A stretch of 64,000 bases of DNA from Leptotrichia trevisanii DSM 22070. GTDB lineage: Bacteria > Fusobacteriota > Fusobacteriia > Fusobacteriales > Leptotrichiaceae. The notes under the pieces are model-generated. The model was not told the origin of the DNA. It saw only the letters and a list, made by a program, of their open reading frames with translations, and ran no database searches. The translations under genes were made by a program, and so were the position numbers. Positions 37,408-46,786 of the stretch are shown here, piece after piece (the first letter of the stretch is position 1; each line of letters starts with the position of its first letter). Location: positions 62,001 to 126,000 of the forward strand of contig NZ_KI519443.1 in assembly GCF_000482505.1 (NCBI RefSeq), written 5' to 3'.

Positions 37408-39729
37408 CTAAATTGTTCTAACAATACGAAAGCTGGTACGATAGAACCAAACCCATTCTCCATCCCTCCATACTCTTTCAGAAATAAATTCATCTCTACC
37501 ACAATTAAATATATTACAATTCTTTGTATCACTACGAAAAGACCCTCCTTTTAATCTATGGTTTGATACACTTTCCTCATACCTGTATGGTGTTTTTTCA
37601 GGTATATATGCATCACTAGATATATCATAACACCACTCCCAAATATTTCCACTACAATCGCAAATCCCTAATTGATTTGGTTTCTTTGTTCCTACATCAT
37701 GAGTACGATTTTCTGAATTACCATCATTCCAAGAAACTTCATCTATATTATTACTGCCTGAATACTCATAATTAAATGTCCCATCTTGTATTGCAATTTC
37801 TCCACCTCTTGCAAACCATTCCCATTCAACTTCTGTTGGCAATCTAAATCCTTCAGTTTTTCTAAAATCTGCTACATTTGGGTATTCTATTTTGCCATTT
37901 GATTGATGTATTCTTAATATACCTTCTTCTTTTCGGCTCAAGTCATAAACTGGTTTTAATCCATGTTTCTCACTCAATTTATTACAAAATTCCAAAGCAT
38001 CCCACCAAGATACGTTTTCAACTGGACGTCTTCCACCTTTAAATTCTGATGGATTATTCTCCATTACTTCCATCCACATATCTTGTGTTGTCTGATATTT
38101 ACAAACTTCTAAATTGCAAACTTCTCTTTCTTCATTAAAGAATGATGGCGTGTATTTTCCTCCATTTACTATAACCATATCTTTGAATGTCGGTCTTCCA
38201 GCTATTCTTTTACCATTTTTTATTTTTTGAGAAGCTGATTTTATTTTGAATTTTTTATAGCTCTTTTTCAAAACATCTATTTTATCAGATAAAATATTCG
38301 ATAAAGAATCTATACTTTTAGTTGCTTCTAATAAATTATTTGTTGTGATTTTCTTTTCTTCTTTATTTTCAGTTTCTAATATAAATTTATTTTCAACTGC
38401 GTTTTTAACGATTTCTTCTATATCAGCACCACAGTAGCCTTCTGTTTCTTCTGCCAGTTCTTTCAAGTTTATGTCGTCTGACATTTTTCCTCTTTTTTCA
38501 AGGTGAATTTCAAATATTCTTTCTCTTTCTTCCTCGTTAGGAAAATCTATAAAAAATACTTCATCAAATCGTCCTTTTCTTAGAAATTCTGGCGGGAAGG
38601 CTGTTATATCGTTGGCTGTTGCTACTACGAATACTGTGTTTTCTTTTTCCTGTAACCAAGTTAAAAATTGTCCAAATAGACGTTTTGTTATGTCGCTTGC
38701 TCCACCGTTTTGATCTATTCCTGCAAAGGCTTTTTCTATTTCATCTATCCATAAAATGCACGGACTTATTGATTCGGCTGTTTTTAGTGCGATTCTCATA
38801 TTATGCTCCGATTCACCAACGTATTTTCCCAAAAGTCTTCCTATATCCAGTCTTAATAATGGAACATTAAACAATCTTGCACTTGCTTTTGCTGCCAAAC
38901 TTTTACCACAGCCCGGCATTCCTACAAGCAGTACTCCTTTTGGCGTATCCACTCCAAATTTCTTGGCTTCATCCAGTCTTCTAAATACTTGTGCCTTAGA
39001 GCTTAGCCATTCTTTCAACCCTTCAAGCCCACCAATTTCTTCTATTTTTTCCTTAAAATCAATAATTTCCAAAATTGAAGACTTTTTAATTATTTGCCCC
39101 TTTTCACGAATGATTATTTGATTAGCACCTTTTGAAATAGCTCCATAATTTTCTTCTAATATCATATTTAAAATATGATCCAAATCTAACTTGGTTAAAC
39201 CTTTTAAAGAAATTGACAAATCTCCCAAATCATCCCAATATATTCGAGCATTATTTTTTTGAGCAAAATCTTGAATATATTGATTAATTGTTGTTTCATC
39301 CATAGTTTCAATATCAATTATACTTGTAAATTTTTCTAATCCTTTTGGTACATTTACATCTTCATCAACAATTATTATATTAAAATTATAATTTATATCA
39401 TTATACATTTTTTCAGCTATTTTTTTAATAAAAGCAATATTTCGTGCCTCTTTCATTTCTTCTTCCGTATTTTTTATCAATAAAAATACATTTGTTTTAA
39501 AACCAACCGAAAAAAGAATATTTAAAAAGCTATACAAATCTGCAACTTCATCACTTTTAACCTTGGTTTCAAAATTTACAGCTCCAAAGGCCCTATATTC
39601 AAAAATCGCCTTATTTTTATATTCTTTAGTCGCTTCTGTTACAATTGTGTCAACTTCCTTGTAATCTCCACTGTGTACCCAAATTATAGGTCTTCTTGCC
39701 CTTAAATACTTTGATAAATTTGTTTCCAT
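37408..39729 (-). CDS. Ycf46-like AAA+ ATPase fused to an FGE-sulfatase (C-type lectin fold) domain
   Basis: 773 residues in three parts. 1-220: RARRPIIWVHSGDYKEVD recalls the N-domain of Ycf46-type ATPases. 225-475: an AAA+ module with Walker A GMPGCGKS (270-277), Walker B ILWIDE (325-330) and FLRKGRFDEVF (382-392) carrying the arginine finger. About 515-772: a formylglycine-generating-enzyme-like domain with NVSWWDALEFCNKLS, FRLPTEVEWEWFARGG (628-643), GNIWEWCYD, GGSF (728-731) and the final SFRIVR. The canonical FGE cysteine pair right after GGS is absent; a CNIFNC pair occurs seven residues later, so ligand binding by the C-type-lectin fold is more likely than catalysis. It is the last gene after the WYL and glycine-zipper genes, 147 bp downstream. 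I know no characterised protein with this architecture. Confidence 0.85.
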   Translation of the reverse strand: METNLSKYLRARRPIIWVHSGDYKEVDTIVTEATKEYKNKAIFEYRAFGAVNFETKVKSDEVADLYSFLNILFSVGFKTNVFLLIKNTEEEMKEARNIAFIKKIAEKMYNDINYNFNIIIVDEDVNVPKGLEKFTSIIDIETMDETTINQYIQDFAQKNNARIYWDDLGDLSISLKGLTKLDLDHILNMILEENYGAISKGANQIIIREKGQIIKKSSILEIIDFKEKIEEIGGLEGLKEWLSSKAQVFRRLDEAKKFGVDTPKGVLLVGMPGCGKSLAAKASARLFNVPLLRLDIGRLLGKYVGESEHNMRIALKTAESISPCILWIDEIEKAFAGIDQNGGASDITKRLFGQFLTWLQEKENTVFVVATANDITAFPPEFLRKGRFDEVFFIDFPNEEERERIFEIHLEKRGKMSDDINLKELAEETEGYCGADIEEIVKNAVENKFILETENKEEKKITTNNLLEATKSIDSLSNILSDKIDVLKKSYKKFKIKSASQKIKNGKRIAGRPTFKDMVIVNGGKYTPSFFNEEREVCNLEVCKYQTTQDMWMEVMENNPSEFKGGRRPVENVSWWDALEFCNKLSEKHGLKPVYDLSRKEEGILRIHQSNGKIEYPNVADFRKTEGFRLPTEVEWEWFARGGEIAIQDGTFNYEYSGSNNIDEVSWNDGNSENRTHDVGTKKPNQLGICDCSGNIWEWCYDISSDAYIPEKTPYRYEESVSNHRLKGGSFRSDTKNCNIFNCGRDEFISERVWRDGEWVWFYRTSFRIVRTI

Positions 39730-39876
39730 TTTTCCTCCTGATTTTTTATTTATTTCATTTCTTTATAAATATGCTCGAACTCATCTAAAATTAAACTGAT
39801 AAAAATTAAATAAACCTAACATTACAAAGTATAATTAGAATTTTTTAACTTCAATTTTAAAATGATATTATTATTT

Positions 39877-41625
39877 TTACCATCCAAATAGTCCTCCAAT
39901 AAAACTTCCCACTGCTCCAACTGCTGAACTTAAGGCACTTCCTACCGCTTTTACACCTGAGGCTACTGCTGTTCCTACTGCTTTCACTCCTTCCCATGCT
40001 CCTTTTGCAACGCTTTTTACTGCCTCTGTCCCTTTTTTTACTATTTCAGTTGATCCATCAATTACAGGTTTTGCAATAGTTCCCACTCCTTTGGCTATCG
40101 CTCCGCCAACTTTACTTCCAACTATTCCACATACTGCTCCTGCCGCAAGTGCTACCGCTCCACCAACAACTGCTCCAGCAACTCCCAACGCTCCCAGCCC
40201 AATTGCTCCAGCCATTGCCAATCCACCTATAAAACCAGCATTTGATGCAACTATCGCTCCATAAGCAGAACCTACTGATGTTCCTACCCTTTTTGTAGCT
40301 TCTCCTAGACTTATTTCACCTGAACCTAATTTAAACGCCGTTCCTATAATATCCATTGAAGATGCCGCAACTGCTCCAACTGCATTATTATTTGCTAAAA
40401 CTCCAGCAAAAACTTTCGGCACAACATTCTTTTCAACTGCAACCCTTATTCCCCCAGCAACTGCTGTTGAAAGTCCCATTGAAGTCCCAGTCTTCACTCC
40501 AGCCTCAATTACTTCAGCAACTTCCACTTCTTCTCCAGAAACAAGTTTTGTTCCAACATCTAAAGCCATTCCAATACCAACTCCCATAGTTCCATTGATT
40601 ACAGCCTGTTTTCCTATCTGTTTACTTATTGCAAGAGCGTCTACATCTTTTTCAAAACTGAATTTCACTGCTTCTTTGTCGCCAGACTGGTATTTTTCCT
40701 GAATATTTTTTATTTCTTCCTTGCTTATATTTTTACTTTCCACTTCTCCAAATTTCAGCTTATCTACTGAATTTGGGATATCTCCAGCCTGATCTGACGG
40801 AACTAATTTTGACTGAAATTTATATTTGTAGCCTTGCTGTCTGTCGTAAAATGATTTTGCAGTTTCATTGGCATTTTTATAGGCTTTTGCCTGATATTTT
40901 CTTACAATCCTGCCAGAATCTTCTATTGTCATATCAATCGAATTTTTTCCATAAGTTTCGCCTATTTCTGGCTTTAGTGCCTTTGCATAGTAGTTTTTTT
41001 CTTTAACTGCCGCATCTATATTGAATGTTCCAGCGTGACGTTCTTCAAATATAAATCCATCTAAATTAGGGTTTTGACTTATTTCTCCAGTTTTAGTTGT
41101 AAGTGCTGACAAAATTTCCTCATTTGACTTGCCTATAGTTAAATTTACATTATCAACATAAACATTTGCTTTAGCTGCACTTAATGTGTTTGCCACTACT
41201 TGTGGATTATTTATTGCAGCCGCTTCATATATCATTGCCTCATTGTAATTTGCTAAAATTTCACTACTTTCTTTCATATCTCTAATAATTTGCTGTCTAT
41301 CCACAACTTCCGCATTTATTACATCTTCCGAAATTTTATCCAGTATCACATCTCCCACATAATCACTGCTATTTATCCCAACTTTTTGATATTTTTCCAC
41401 TTCCTTTTTCTTATCAAAATAAATTTCAACTCCTTTCATAAGTTCATCAGCTATTTTTTCTATTTCCTCTGGCTTCTTTACCACTAGTTCATTTTGTAAT
41501 TCATAAATTAACCAGCTTCTCAAATCTTTTTTATTTTCACTATTCTTATTTTGAGCATAACTTTTTAAAAATTTTTTGATAATTTCCTCAGTTTTTCTTC
41601 TTCTGCTCCCTCTTAATCTAAACAT
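39877..41625 (-). CDS. Possible PD-(D/E)XK-like domain plus glycine-zipper membrane protein
   Basis: 582 residues. ATG 41625 has AGGAGG six bases upstream; an ATG at 41646 does not. 1-185 is charged and helical. About 186-265 has FIFEERHAGTFNIDAA, then NSIDMTIED, then KYQAKAY. The ID-x13-QAK spacing (D231, Q245, K247, with E194/E195 before) resembles PD-(D/E)XK nucleases of the Mrr type. About 328-582 is a long Gly/Ala/Val region full of GxxxG and GG repeats (GGAVALAAGAVCGIVG, GGAIAKGVGTIAK) ending FIGGLFGW, like glycine-zipper membrane-inserting proteins. It overlaps the WYL gene by 8 bp. Nuclease activity is inferred from spacing only; a substrate-binding or structural domain is possible. 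A membrane-acting effector is my working guess. Confidence 0.6.
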   Translation of the reverse strand: MFRLRGSRRRKTEEIIKKFLKSYAQNKNSENKKDLRSWLIYELQNELVVKKPEEIEKIADELMKGVEIYFDKKKEVEKYQKVGINSSDYVGDVILDKISEDVINAEVVDRQQIIRDMKESSEILANYNEAMIYEAAAINNPQVVANTLSAAKANVYVDNVNLTIGKSNEEILSALTTKTGEISQNPNLDGFIFEERHAGTFNIDAAVKEKNYYAKALKPEIGETYGKNSIDMTIEDSGRIVRKYQAKAYKNANETAKSFYDRQQGYKYKFQSKLVPSDQAGDIPNSVDKLKFGEVESKNISKEEIKNIQEKYQSGDKEAVKFSFEKDVDALAISKQIGKQAVINGTMGVGIGMALDVGTKLVSGEEVEVAEVIEAGVKTGTSMGLSTAVAGGIRVAVEKNVVPKVFAGVLANNNAVGAVAASSMDIIGTAFKLGSGEISLGEATKRVGTSVGSAYGAIVASNAGFIGGLAMAGAIGLGALGVAGAVVGGAVALAAGAVCGIVGSKVGGAIAKGVGTIAKPVIDGSTEIVKKGTEAVKSVAKGAWEGVKAVGTAVASGVKAVGSALSSAVGAVGSFIGGLFGW

Positions 41626-42466
41626 TTTTTTCCTCCTCAGTTTCATATATTTCTATTGTCCTTTTAAGTTCACTTTTTAATCTTTTTCTCAATTCAATTG
41701 GTTCTAAAATTTTTACATTTGAAAAAAATTGTGCAAAATATACCAATGCAAGTTTGTTATCACATTCAAAGATATAAATCCCATCCTTCTTATTTAAAAG
41801 TCTAGGCCTGTTTGTCAAAACTTTTTCATAAAGTTCCACTCCTTTTTCTGTAAATTCAACTTTAACTGTGTTTTTATACGATAGAAATGGATCAAAATTT
41901 TTATATACATTATCAATATATTCTTTATCTTTTATTTCAATATTTTCATTTGTAAACCATACTTCTTCTATTTCTGAAATTCTGTAATTCCTATAATCAT
42001 TATTCTTTTCACAGTAGCAGAACAGGTAAGATCTGTTTTCATCATCTGCCACTTTTACAAAATACGGATTTACTAGCCTTATATATTTGTGATATTTTAT
42101 TTTTATCTTTCTTTTTCCCTGCATTCCTTCCTTAATTTTCCTAAAAATCTTTTCAAATAATATTTCTTCACGTCTATATCGTAAATTATTAATATATGTA
42201 AAAATTATATTTCTCCAATATTCGGCTTCAGTTTCAACTCTACTTCTAACAAAAGTATCCATAAAAATTTCATCATTATTTTTATTCAAGTTAAACTGTA
42301 ACACTTTCCCCGAAAAATTTTCCAATTCCACTTTATTCAAATTTTTGTCCATATAATATTTAAAAATTATGTTTCCTATCCTTCCCACAGGCATCTTAAA
42401 ATACTCCGAATCACTTTTTATAATCTCATTCATAAAATCCGAAATTGTAACTCTAACCTTCTTCAT
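41618..42466 (-). CDS. WYL-domain transcriptional regulator of the AAA-FGE operon
   Basis: 282 residues. ATG 42466 has GGAG seven bases upstream. The N-terminal ~90 residues (MKKVRVTISDFMNEIIKSD and following) are helical and probably bind DNA. The middle holds a WYL-type beta domain: IKIKYHKYIRLVNPYFVKVADDENRSYLFCYCEKNNDYRNYRIS carries the pattern of basic residue, Pro, Y-L and R-x-Y-R-I. A WCX-like C-terminal part ends ELKRTIEIYE. WYL proteins sense nucleotides or nucleic acids and often control defence loci. It is the first gene of the operon, and its end overlaps the next start by 8 bp, so it is coexpressed with its targets. Confidence 0.78.
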   Translation of the reverse strand: MKKVRVTISDFMNEIIKSDSEYFKMPVGRIGNIIFKYYMDKNLNKVELENFSGKVLQFNLNKNNDEIFMDTFVRSRVETEAEYWRNIIFTYINNLRYRREEILFEKIFRKIKEGMQGKRKIKIKYHKYIRLVNPYFVKVADDENRSYLFCYCEKNNDYRNYRISEIEEVWFTNENIEIKDKEYIDNVYKNFDPFLSYKNTVKVEFTEKGVELYEKVLTNRPRLLNKKDGIYIFECDNKLALVYFAQFFSNVKILEPIELRKRLKSELKRTIEIYETEEEKNV

Positions 42467-42881
42467 AGCCAATCTCCTAAAACAATACTTTTTTTAACTT
42501 CTAAGCTTAATTTTAAGTTATTTTGCTTAAATTTAATACTAGTTTATTTTTTTCTACACAAATTATATCTAATTTCAAAGTAAAACTCAAGGAAATGTTT
42601 AATCCTAATTTTTGTTCCCCCTAAAAAATAAAAAACCTTAAAAAATCTAGCTAAAAACAAGAAATTTTAATTATTTCTGTTCCTTAAAATAGAATTTAAT
42701 CTTTTATATTATATAATAAAAACATTTTTGATAATACTGCTCCTACATTAATTTTGAAAAAAATTGAGGGTTACTTTTAATAAAAAAACTTTTCTATATA
42801 AAAATTTTTAAAATTAATCTTAATGAGGTATAATATATAAAAGATTCATAATCTTTAATCTTTAGCAAAGGAAAATAACTT
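42467..42881. other. Divergent intergenic between WYL regulator and lipid cluster
   Basis: About 415 bp of AT-rich DNA between genes on opposite strands. The plus-strand promoter at its right end is listed separately. I see no clear minus-strand promoter and no gene. Confidence 0.4.
42829..42856 (+). promoter_or_regulatory. Candidate promoter with start-site palindrome
   Basis: TATAAT at 42829-42834 is followed by the perfect palindrome AAAGATT-CAT-AATCTTT at 42840-42856, which would cover the transcription start. No good -35 is present, so an activator or repressor at the palindrome is plausible. It precedes the seven-gene cluster. Confidence 0.45.
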
Positions 42882-45599
42882 ATGAAATATATTTATAACG
42901 TTGATAAACTAAAAAATCATAATGAAAATACAGTATTTGAGGAAAAAATAGGTAAAAAGGCACAAAATTTGGTTGAACTGGCTGCTGCAGGCTTTAATGT
43001 TCCTTATTTTTCAGTAATTACAAATAGATATTTTAAGGAAGTTGTGCTGAAAGAAATTGAAGAGGATAATCGAAAAGCAGGGAATAATGATGAAATAAAG
43101 GACTGGGATGATGTATTTAGTGGAAATTCTGAAAGAAAGATTGAAAATATAATTGGAATTATAAAAAATCATAGAATTAAGGAAGAATTTCAAAAGGAAA
43201 TAGAAAATACGCTAAATGAAGAAAGCTATTATGCAGTGAGATCGTCTTCGATTGAGGAAGATAGCAGCAATTTTTCATTTGCAGGGCAGTTTGAAACGTA
43301 TCTTTATGTGAAAAAAGAAAATATACTGGAAAAAATAAAGGAAGTATGGATTTCGTCCTTTTCTCCACACGTGATGAAATATAGGAAGGAAGGGAAAATA
43401 AATAACGAAATAAATGTTCCGGCGGTAATAATTCAGGAAATGGTTAATTCTGAAAAGGCTGGAGTTGGATTTAGCGTAAACCCTGTAAATAATAATTATG
43501 ACGAAGTCGTTATTTCTGGAACTTATGGACTGGGAACAAGCATAGTTGACGGAGATGAAAATGGAGATCTGTTTATATATAATAAAAAAATAAAGGAAAT
43601 TAAAAAAGAGATAAGAACCAAAAAAATAAGACAGGTTTTAGATTTTGAAAATCAGAAAATAAAAGTAGAAGAAATAAATATTGAAGAGGAAGTTTTAAGT
43701 AGTGATGAAATACGTGAACTGGGTGAAAATATCATAAATATTGAAAAATATTATGGAAAGCCTCAGGATATGGAATGGGCATTTGAAAAAGGGAATCTGT
43801 ATATATTGCAGTCAAGGCCCATAACTACATTGGAAAAAATAAATGAAAAAACGTCCAATACAATAATATGGGATAACAGCAACATCGTAGAAAGTTATCC
43901 TGAAATTACATTGCCACTCACATTCAGCTTTATAAGAAAGGCGTATTCTGATGTATATAAAAGATTCTCAGAAATTACAGGAGTGCCTCCGAAGGTTGTT
44001 GAAAGCTATCAAGTTGTGTATGACAATATGCTGGGGCTTCTAAAGGGAAGAGTTTACTATAACCTCATAAACTGGTACAAACTTCTAATGCTGTTTCCAA
44101 ATTCCAAAGGTAACAGCAAGTTTATGGAACAGATGATGGGGGTAAAAAAGGAGCTGTCAGAGGAAAATCTTAATGAAAATCTTCTGGAAGCAGAAGAAAA
44201 AATGACAGGCTTGGAAAAATTTAGGAATAGACTGGAAAAATATAAGGCAGGATTTACACTATTTATGAATATGTTTCTCATAGAAAAAAAAGCTGAGAAA
44301 TTTTATAAAATTATTGATGAAAATCTTAATGGGAAAAATAGTAATCTTGATAATAAAAATATAAAAGAACTGAAAAAATACTATAAGTTCCTTGAAAATA
44401 AGTTTCTAAAAAATTGGGAAATCCCCATTATAAATGACTTTCTTGTGATGGTATGGTTTGGACTTTCAAAAAAAATGGCAGAAAAATATATAAAAGAAAA
44501 TTTTGAAGAAAAACATAATATTCTTATCGCTCAGGAAGGAAACGATATGATAAGTGTCGAACCTTCAAGATACATAAAAAAAATGAGCGATATGTTAAGG
44601 CAGGATAAATCTTTACAGAATGAAATAAAGGATATAATAAAAAATGATGGCGAATTAATGCCTGATGTGCTAAAATTAATTAAAAATACGAAATTTAATT
44701 CTCTTATGAACGAATACATGGAAAAATTTGGCGACAGGACAATCCACGAACTGAAATTGGAAGCACCCACATTAAAGGAAGAACCAATATTTCTGATAAA
44801 AATGATATTTTCTCTTTCAATGACAGAAAATACTCAGGAACACACTAAAAGAAACATATCGGAAGAACAGAAAAAAATATATGACAATCTAAAAATAAGT
44901 CCTGTAAAGAAATATTTATTGAAAAAAACTGTATTTTATGCGAAAAAATTTATAAGACTGAGGGAAAATCTAAGATATGAACGGACAAAGGTTTTTGGAA
45001 CAGTAAGAAAAATTATGAAAAAAATGGGAATACACTTGAAAAATGACAACCTTATAAACAATGAAAAAGATGTATTCTACCTTACTGTTGATGAAATTTT
45101 TGGACTTGTTGACGGCTCAATAATTGATGTTGATTTAAAAAAACTTATAGAACTGCGAAAAGAGGAATATAAGAAATACGAATCGGCAGCAATTCTTCCT
45201 GACAGATTTTTAACGAAAGGATTTCTAGGAGAAAATTTTTATTATGAAGATTTGGCAGAAAATTCACAACTGGATGAAAATACTTTAAAGGGAACAGGAT
45301 GCAGCAAAGGAATTGTCAAAGGAAAGGTAAAAGTTGTATTAAATCCGATGAATACGGAAGTTGAAGATGGAGATATAGTTGTAACAAAATCCACAGATCC
45401 AAGCTGGGTTATGGTTTTTCCTTTATTAAAAGGACTTATTGTAGAAAAAGGAAGCCTTTTATCCCACAGTGCAATTATTTCACGAGAGATGAATATACCT
45501 GCCATAGTTGGAGTACAGGGAGCAACAAGCATTCTAAAAACAGGAGATATAGTTCAATTTGACGGAAGTACAGGAATTATTAAAAAATTAGATGACTGA
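42882..45599 (+). CDS. PEP-synthase/rifampicin-phosphotransferase-like dikinase
   Basis: 905 residues. The N-terminal third is an ATP-grasp PEP/pyruvate-binding domain: AQNLVELAAAGFNVPYFSV, YYAVRSSSIEEDSSNFSFAGQ, and IQEMVNSEKAGVGFSVNP. The middle ~450 residues are helical. The C-terminus is the swivelling His domain with GSLLSHSAIISREMNIPAIVG, catalytic His about 862. There is no C-terminal PEP-binding TIM barrel, so the layout is that of rifampicin phosphotransferase-type enzymes, which move the beta-phosphate of ATP to an acceptor, rather than true PEP synthase. The acceptor is unknown. It opens a plus-strand cluster with lipid-type enzymes, which suggests an alcohol or lipid intermediate. 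A role in drug inactivation is the alternative. Confidence 0.82.
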   Translation: MKYIYNVDKLKNHNENTVFEEKIGKKAQNLVELAAAGFNVPYFSVITNRYFKEVVLKEIEEDNRKAGNNDEIKDWDDVFSGNSERKIENIIGIIKNHRIKEEFQKEIENTLNEESYYAVRSSSIEEDSSNFSFAGQFETYLYVKKENILEKIKEVWISSFSPHVMKYRKEGKINNEINVPAVIIQEMVNSEKAGVGFSVNPVNNNYDEVVISGTYGLGTSIVDGDENGDLFIYNKKIKEIKKEIRTKKIRQVLDFENQKIKVEEINIEEEVLSSDEIRELGENIINIEKYYGKPQDMEWAFEKGNLYILQSRPITTLEKINEKTSNTIIWDNSNIVESYPEITLPLTFSFIRKAYSDVYKRFSEITGVPPKVVESYQVVYDNMLGLLKGRVYYNLINWYKLLMLFPNSKGNSKFMEQMMGVKKELSEENLNENLLEAEEKMTGLEKFRNRLEKYKAGFTLFMNMFLIEKKAEKFYKIIDENLNGKNSNLDNKNIKELKKYYKFLENKFLKNWEIPIINDFLVMVWFGLSKKMAEKYIKENFEEKHNILIAQEGNDMISVEPSRYIKKMSDMLRQDKSLQNEIKDIIKNDGELMPDVLKLIKNTKFNSLMNEYMEKFGDRTIHELKLEAPTLKEEPIFLIKMIFSLSMTENTQEHTKRNISEEQKKIYDNLKISPVKKYLLKKTVFYAKKFIRLRENLRYERTKVFGTVRKIMKKMGIHLKNDNLINNEKDVFYLTVDEIFGLVDGSIIDVDLKKLIELRKEEYKKYESAAILPDRFLTKGFLGENFYYEDLAENSQLDENTLKGTGCSKGIVKGKVKVVLNPMNTEVEDGDIVVTKSTDPSWVMVFPLLKGLIVEKGSLLSHSAIISREMNIPAIVGVQGATSILKTGDIVQFDGSTGIIKKLDD

Positions 45600-45646
45600 T
45601 TTTTATTAAAAATTTAAAACTACAAACAAATTAGGAGGGAACATAA

Positions 45647-46786
45647 TTGAAAACGGAAGTAAAAGAAAATAAGGTTGATTTTTCTTTGATAAGATACTCC
45701 CAATGCTGGGAAGATACTGAAATATTGCTTGAAAGCCTTGATATAAATGAAAAAGATGTGTGTTTTGGAATTTTGTCAGCAGGGGACAATGTATTTTCGA
45801 TGCTTGCTAAAAATCCTGAAAAAGTAGTGGCTCTTGACATAAGTTTTCCCCAGATAGCTCTTGCCAAACTTAAAAGAGAAATATTTAAAAGTTTCTCGTA
45901 TGAGGAAATGCTGGAATTTATAGGGATAAAAATTTCATCTGAAAGAATTGAAATGTATGAAAAAATAAAGGTAAATCTTGAGGAAGATGTGAGGAACTAC
46001 TGGGATTTTAATAAGGAAGCGATTGAAAATGGAATAATCCATATTGGAAAATTTGAAAAATTTTTTAAGATTTTCAGGGAAAAAATACTTCCTTTTGTGC
46101 ATAATAAAAAAAGAATTGAAAAACTTCTTGAAAAAAAATCAAGGCAGGAAAGAATTGAGTATTATGACAGTCATTGGAATAATTTTAGATGGAAACTGAT
46201 GTTTAAGCTGTTCTTTTCAAAATACATAGTTGGGAAACTGGGAAGGGATAAGGAATTTTTCAGATATGCAGAAAAAAATATTTCTGAGGAAATGAAGGAA
46301 AGAAGCAGATATGCCCTCTGTGAACTCCCTCCACATGAGAATCCTTACATTTGCTATATTCTGACAGGAAATTACCGTTTGGAACACCTGCCTTACTTTT
46401 TGCAAGAAGAAAATTTTGAAAATATTAAGAAAAATCTTCATAAATTGGAAATTGTTCAGAATTCTGTTGAGGAATATCTTGATGGGATAGATTTTAAAAT
46501 AAATAAATTTAATTTAAGTGATATTTTTGAATATATGTCTTTGGAGAATTATAGAAAATTAATGAAAAAAATTTATGATAATGCTGATAATAATGCAATA
46601 CTGGCATACTGGAACTTAATTGTGGAAAGAAATTCATCAAAATTAGAATCTCTAAAGGGAAAAGAAAATATAAAAAACAATTTTCACAGGCTGGAAGAGC
46701 TCGATAAAAGGCTTCATAAAAAGGACAAGACGTTTTTTTATACTGATTTTGTAGTTGAAAAGGTGATAAAATATGGAAATAGTTAA
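45647..46786 (+). CDS. DUF3419/BtaA-like aminocarboxypropyltransferase
   Basis: 379 residues with a TTG start and AGGAGG eight bases upstream. YSQCWEDTEILLESLDI (17-33), ILSAGDNVFSMLAKNPEKVVALD (42-64) and ELPPHENPYICYILTGNY match DUF3419. This family includes BtaA, which moves the 3-amino-3-carboxypropyl group of SAM onto diacylglycerol in betaine-lipid synthesis. The SAM loop is the SAGDN motif. No BtaB-like N-methyltransferase is in the cluster, so the product may be an unmethylated homoserine-like headgroup or something else. It overlaps the next gene by 14 bp, so the two are translationally coupled. Confidence 0.8.
   Translation: MKTEVKENKVDFSLIRYSQCWEDTEILLESLDINEKDVCFGILSAGDNVFSMLAKNPEKVVALDISFPQIALAKLKREIFKSFSYEEMLEFIGIKISSERIEMYEKIKVNLEEDVRNYWDFNKEAIENGIIHIGKFEKFFKIFREKILPFVHNKKRIEKLLEKKSRQERIEYYDSHWNNFRWKLMFKLFFSKYIVGKLGRDKEFFRYAEKNISEEMKERSRYALCELPPHENPYICYILTGNYRLEHLPYFLQEENFENIKKNLHKLEIVQNSVEEYLDGIDFKINKFNLSDIFEYMSLENYRKLMKKIYDNADNNAILAYWNLIVERNSSKLESLKGKENIKNNFHRLEELDKRLHKKDKTFFYTDFVVEKVIKYGNS

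Noticed and set aside
37498-37530. CNIFNC as the catalytic cysteine pair of FGE
   Set aside because: In FGE the pair comes right after GGS-Y/F-x; here it is shifted by several residues, so I do not claim catalytic activity.
37408-37700. Diversity-generating retroelement variable region in the FGE-like domain
   Set aside because: The fold matches known retroelement targets, but there is no reverse transcriptase or template repeat in the window and the codons show no adenine-rich variable pattern.
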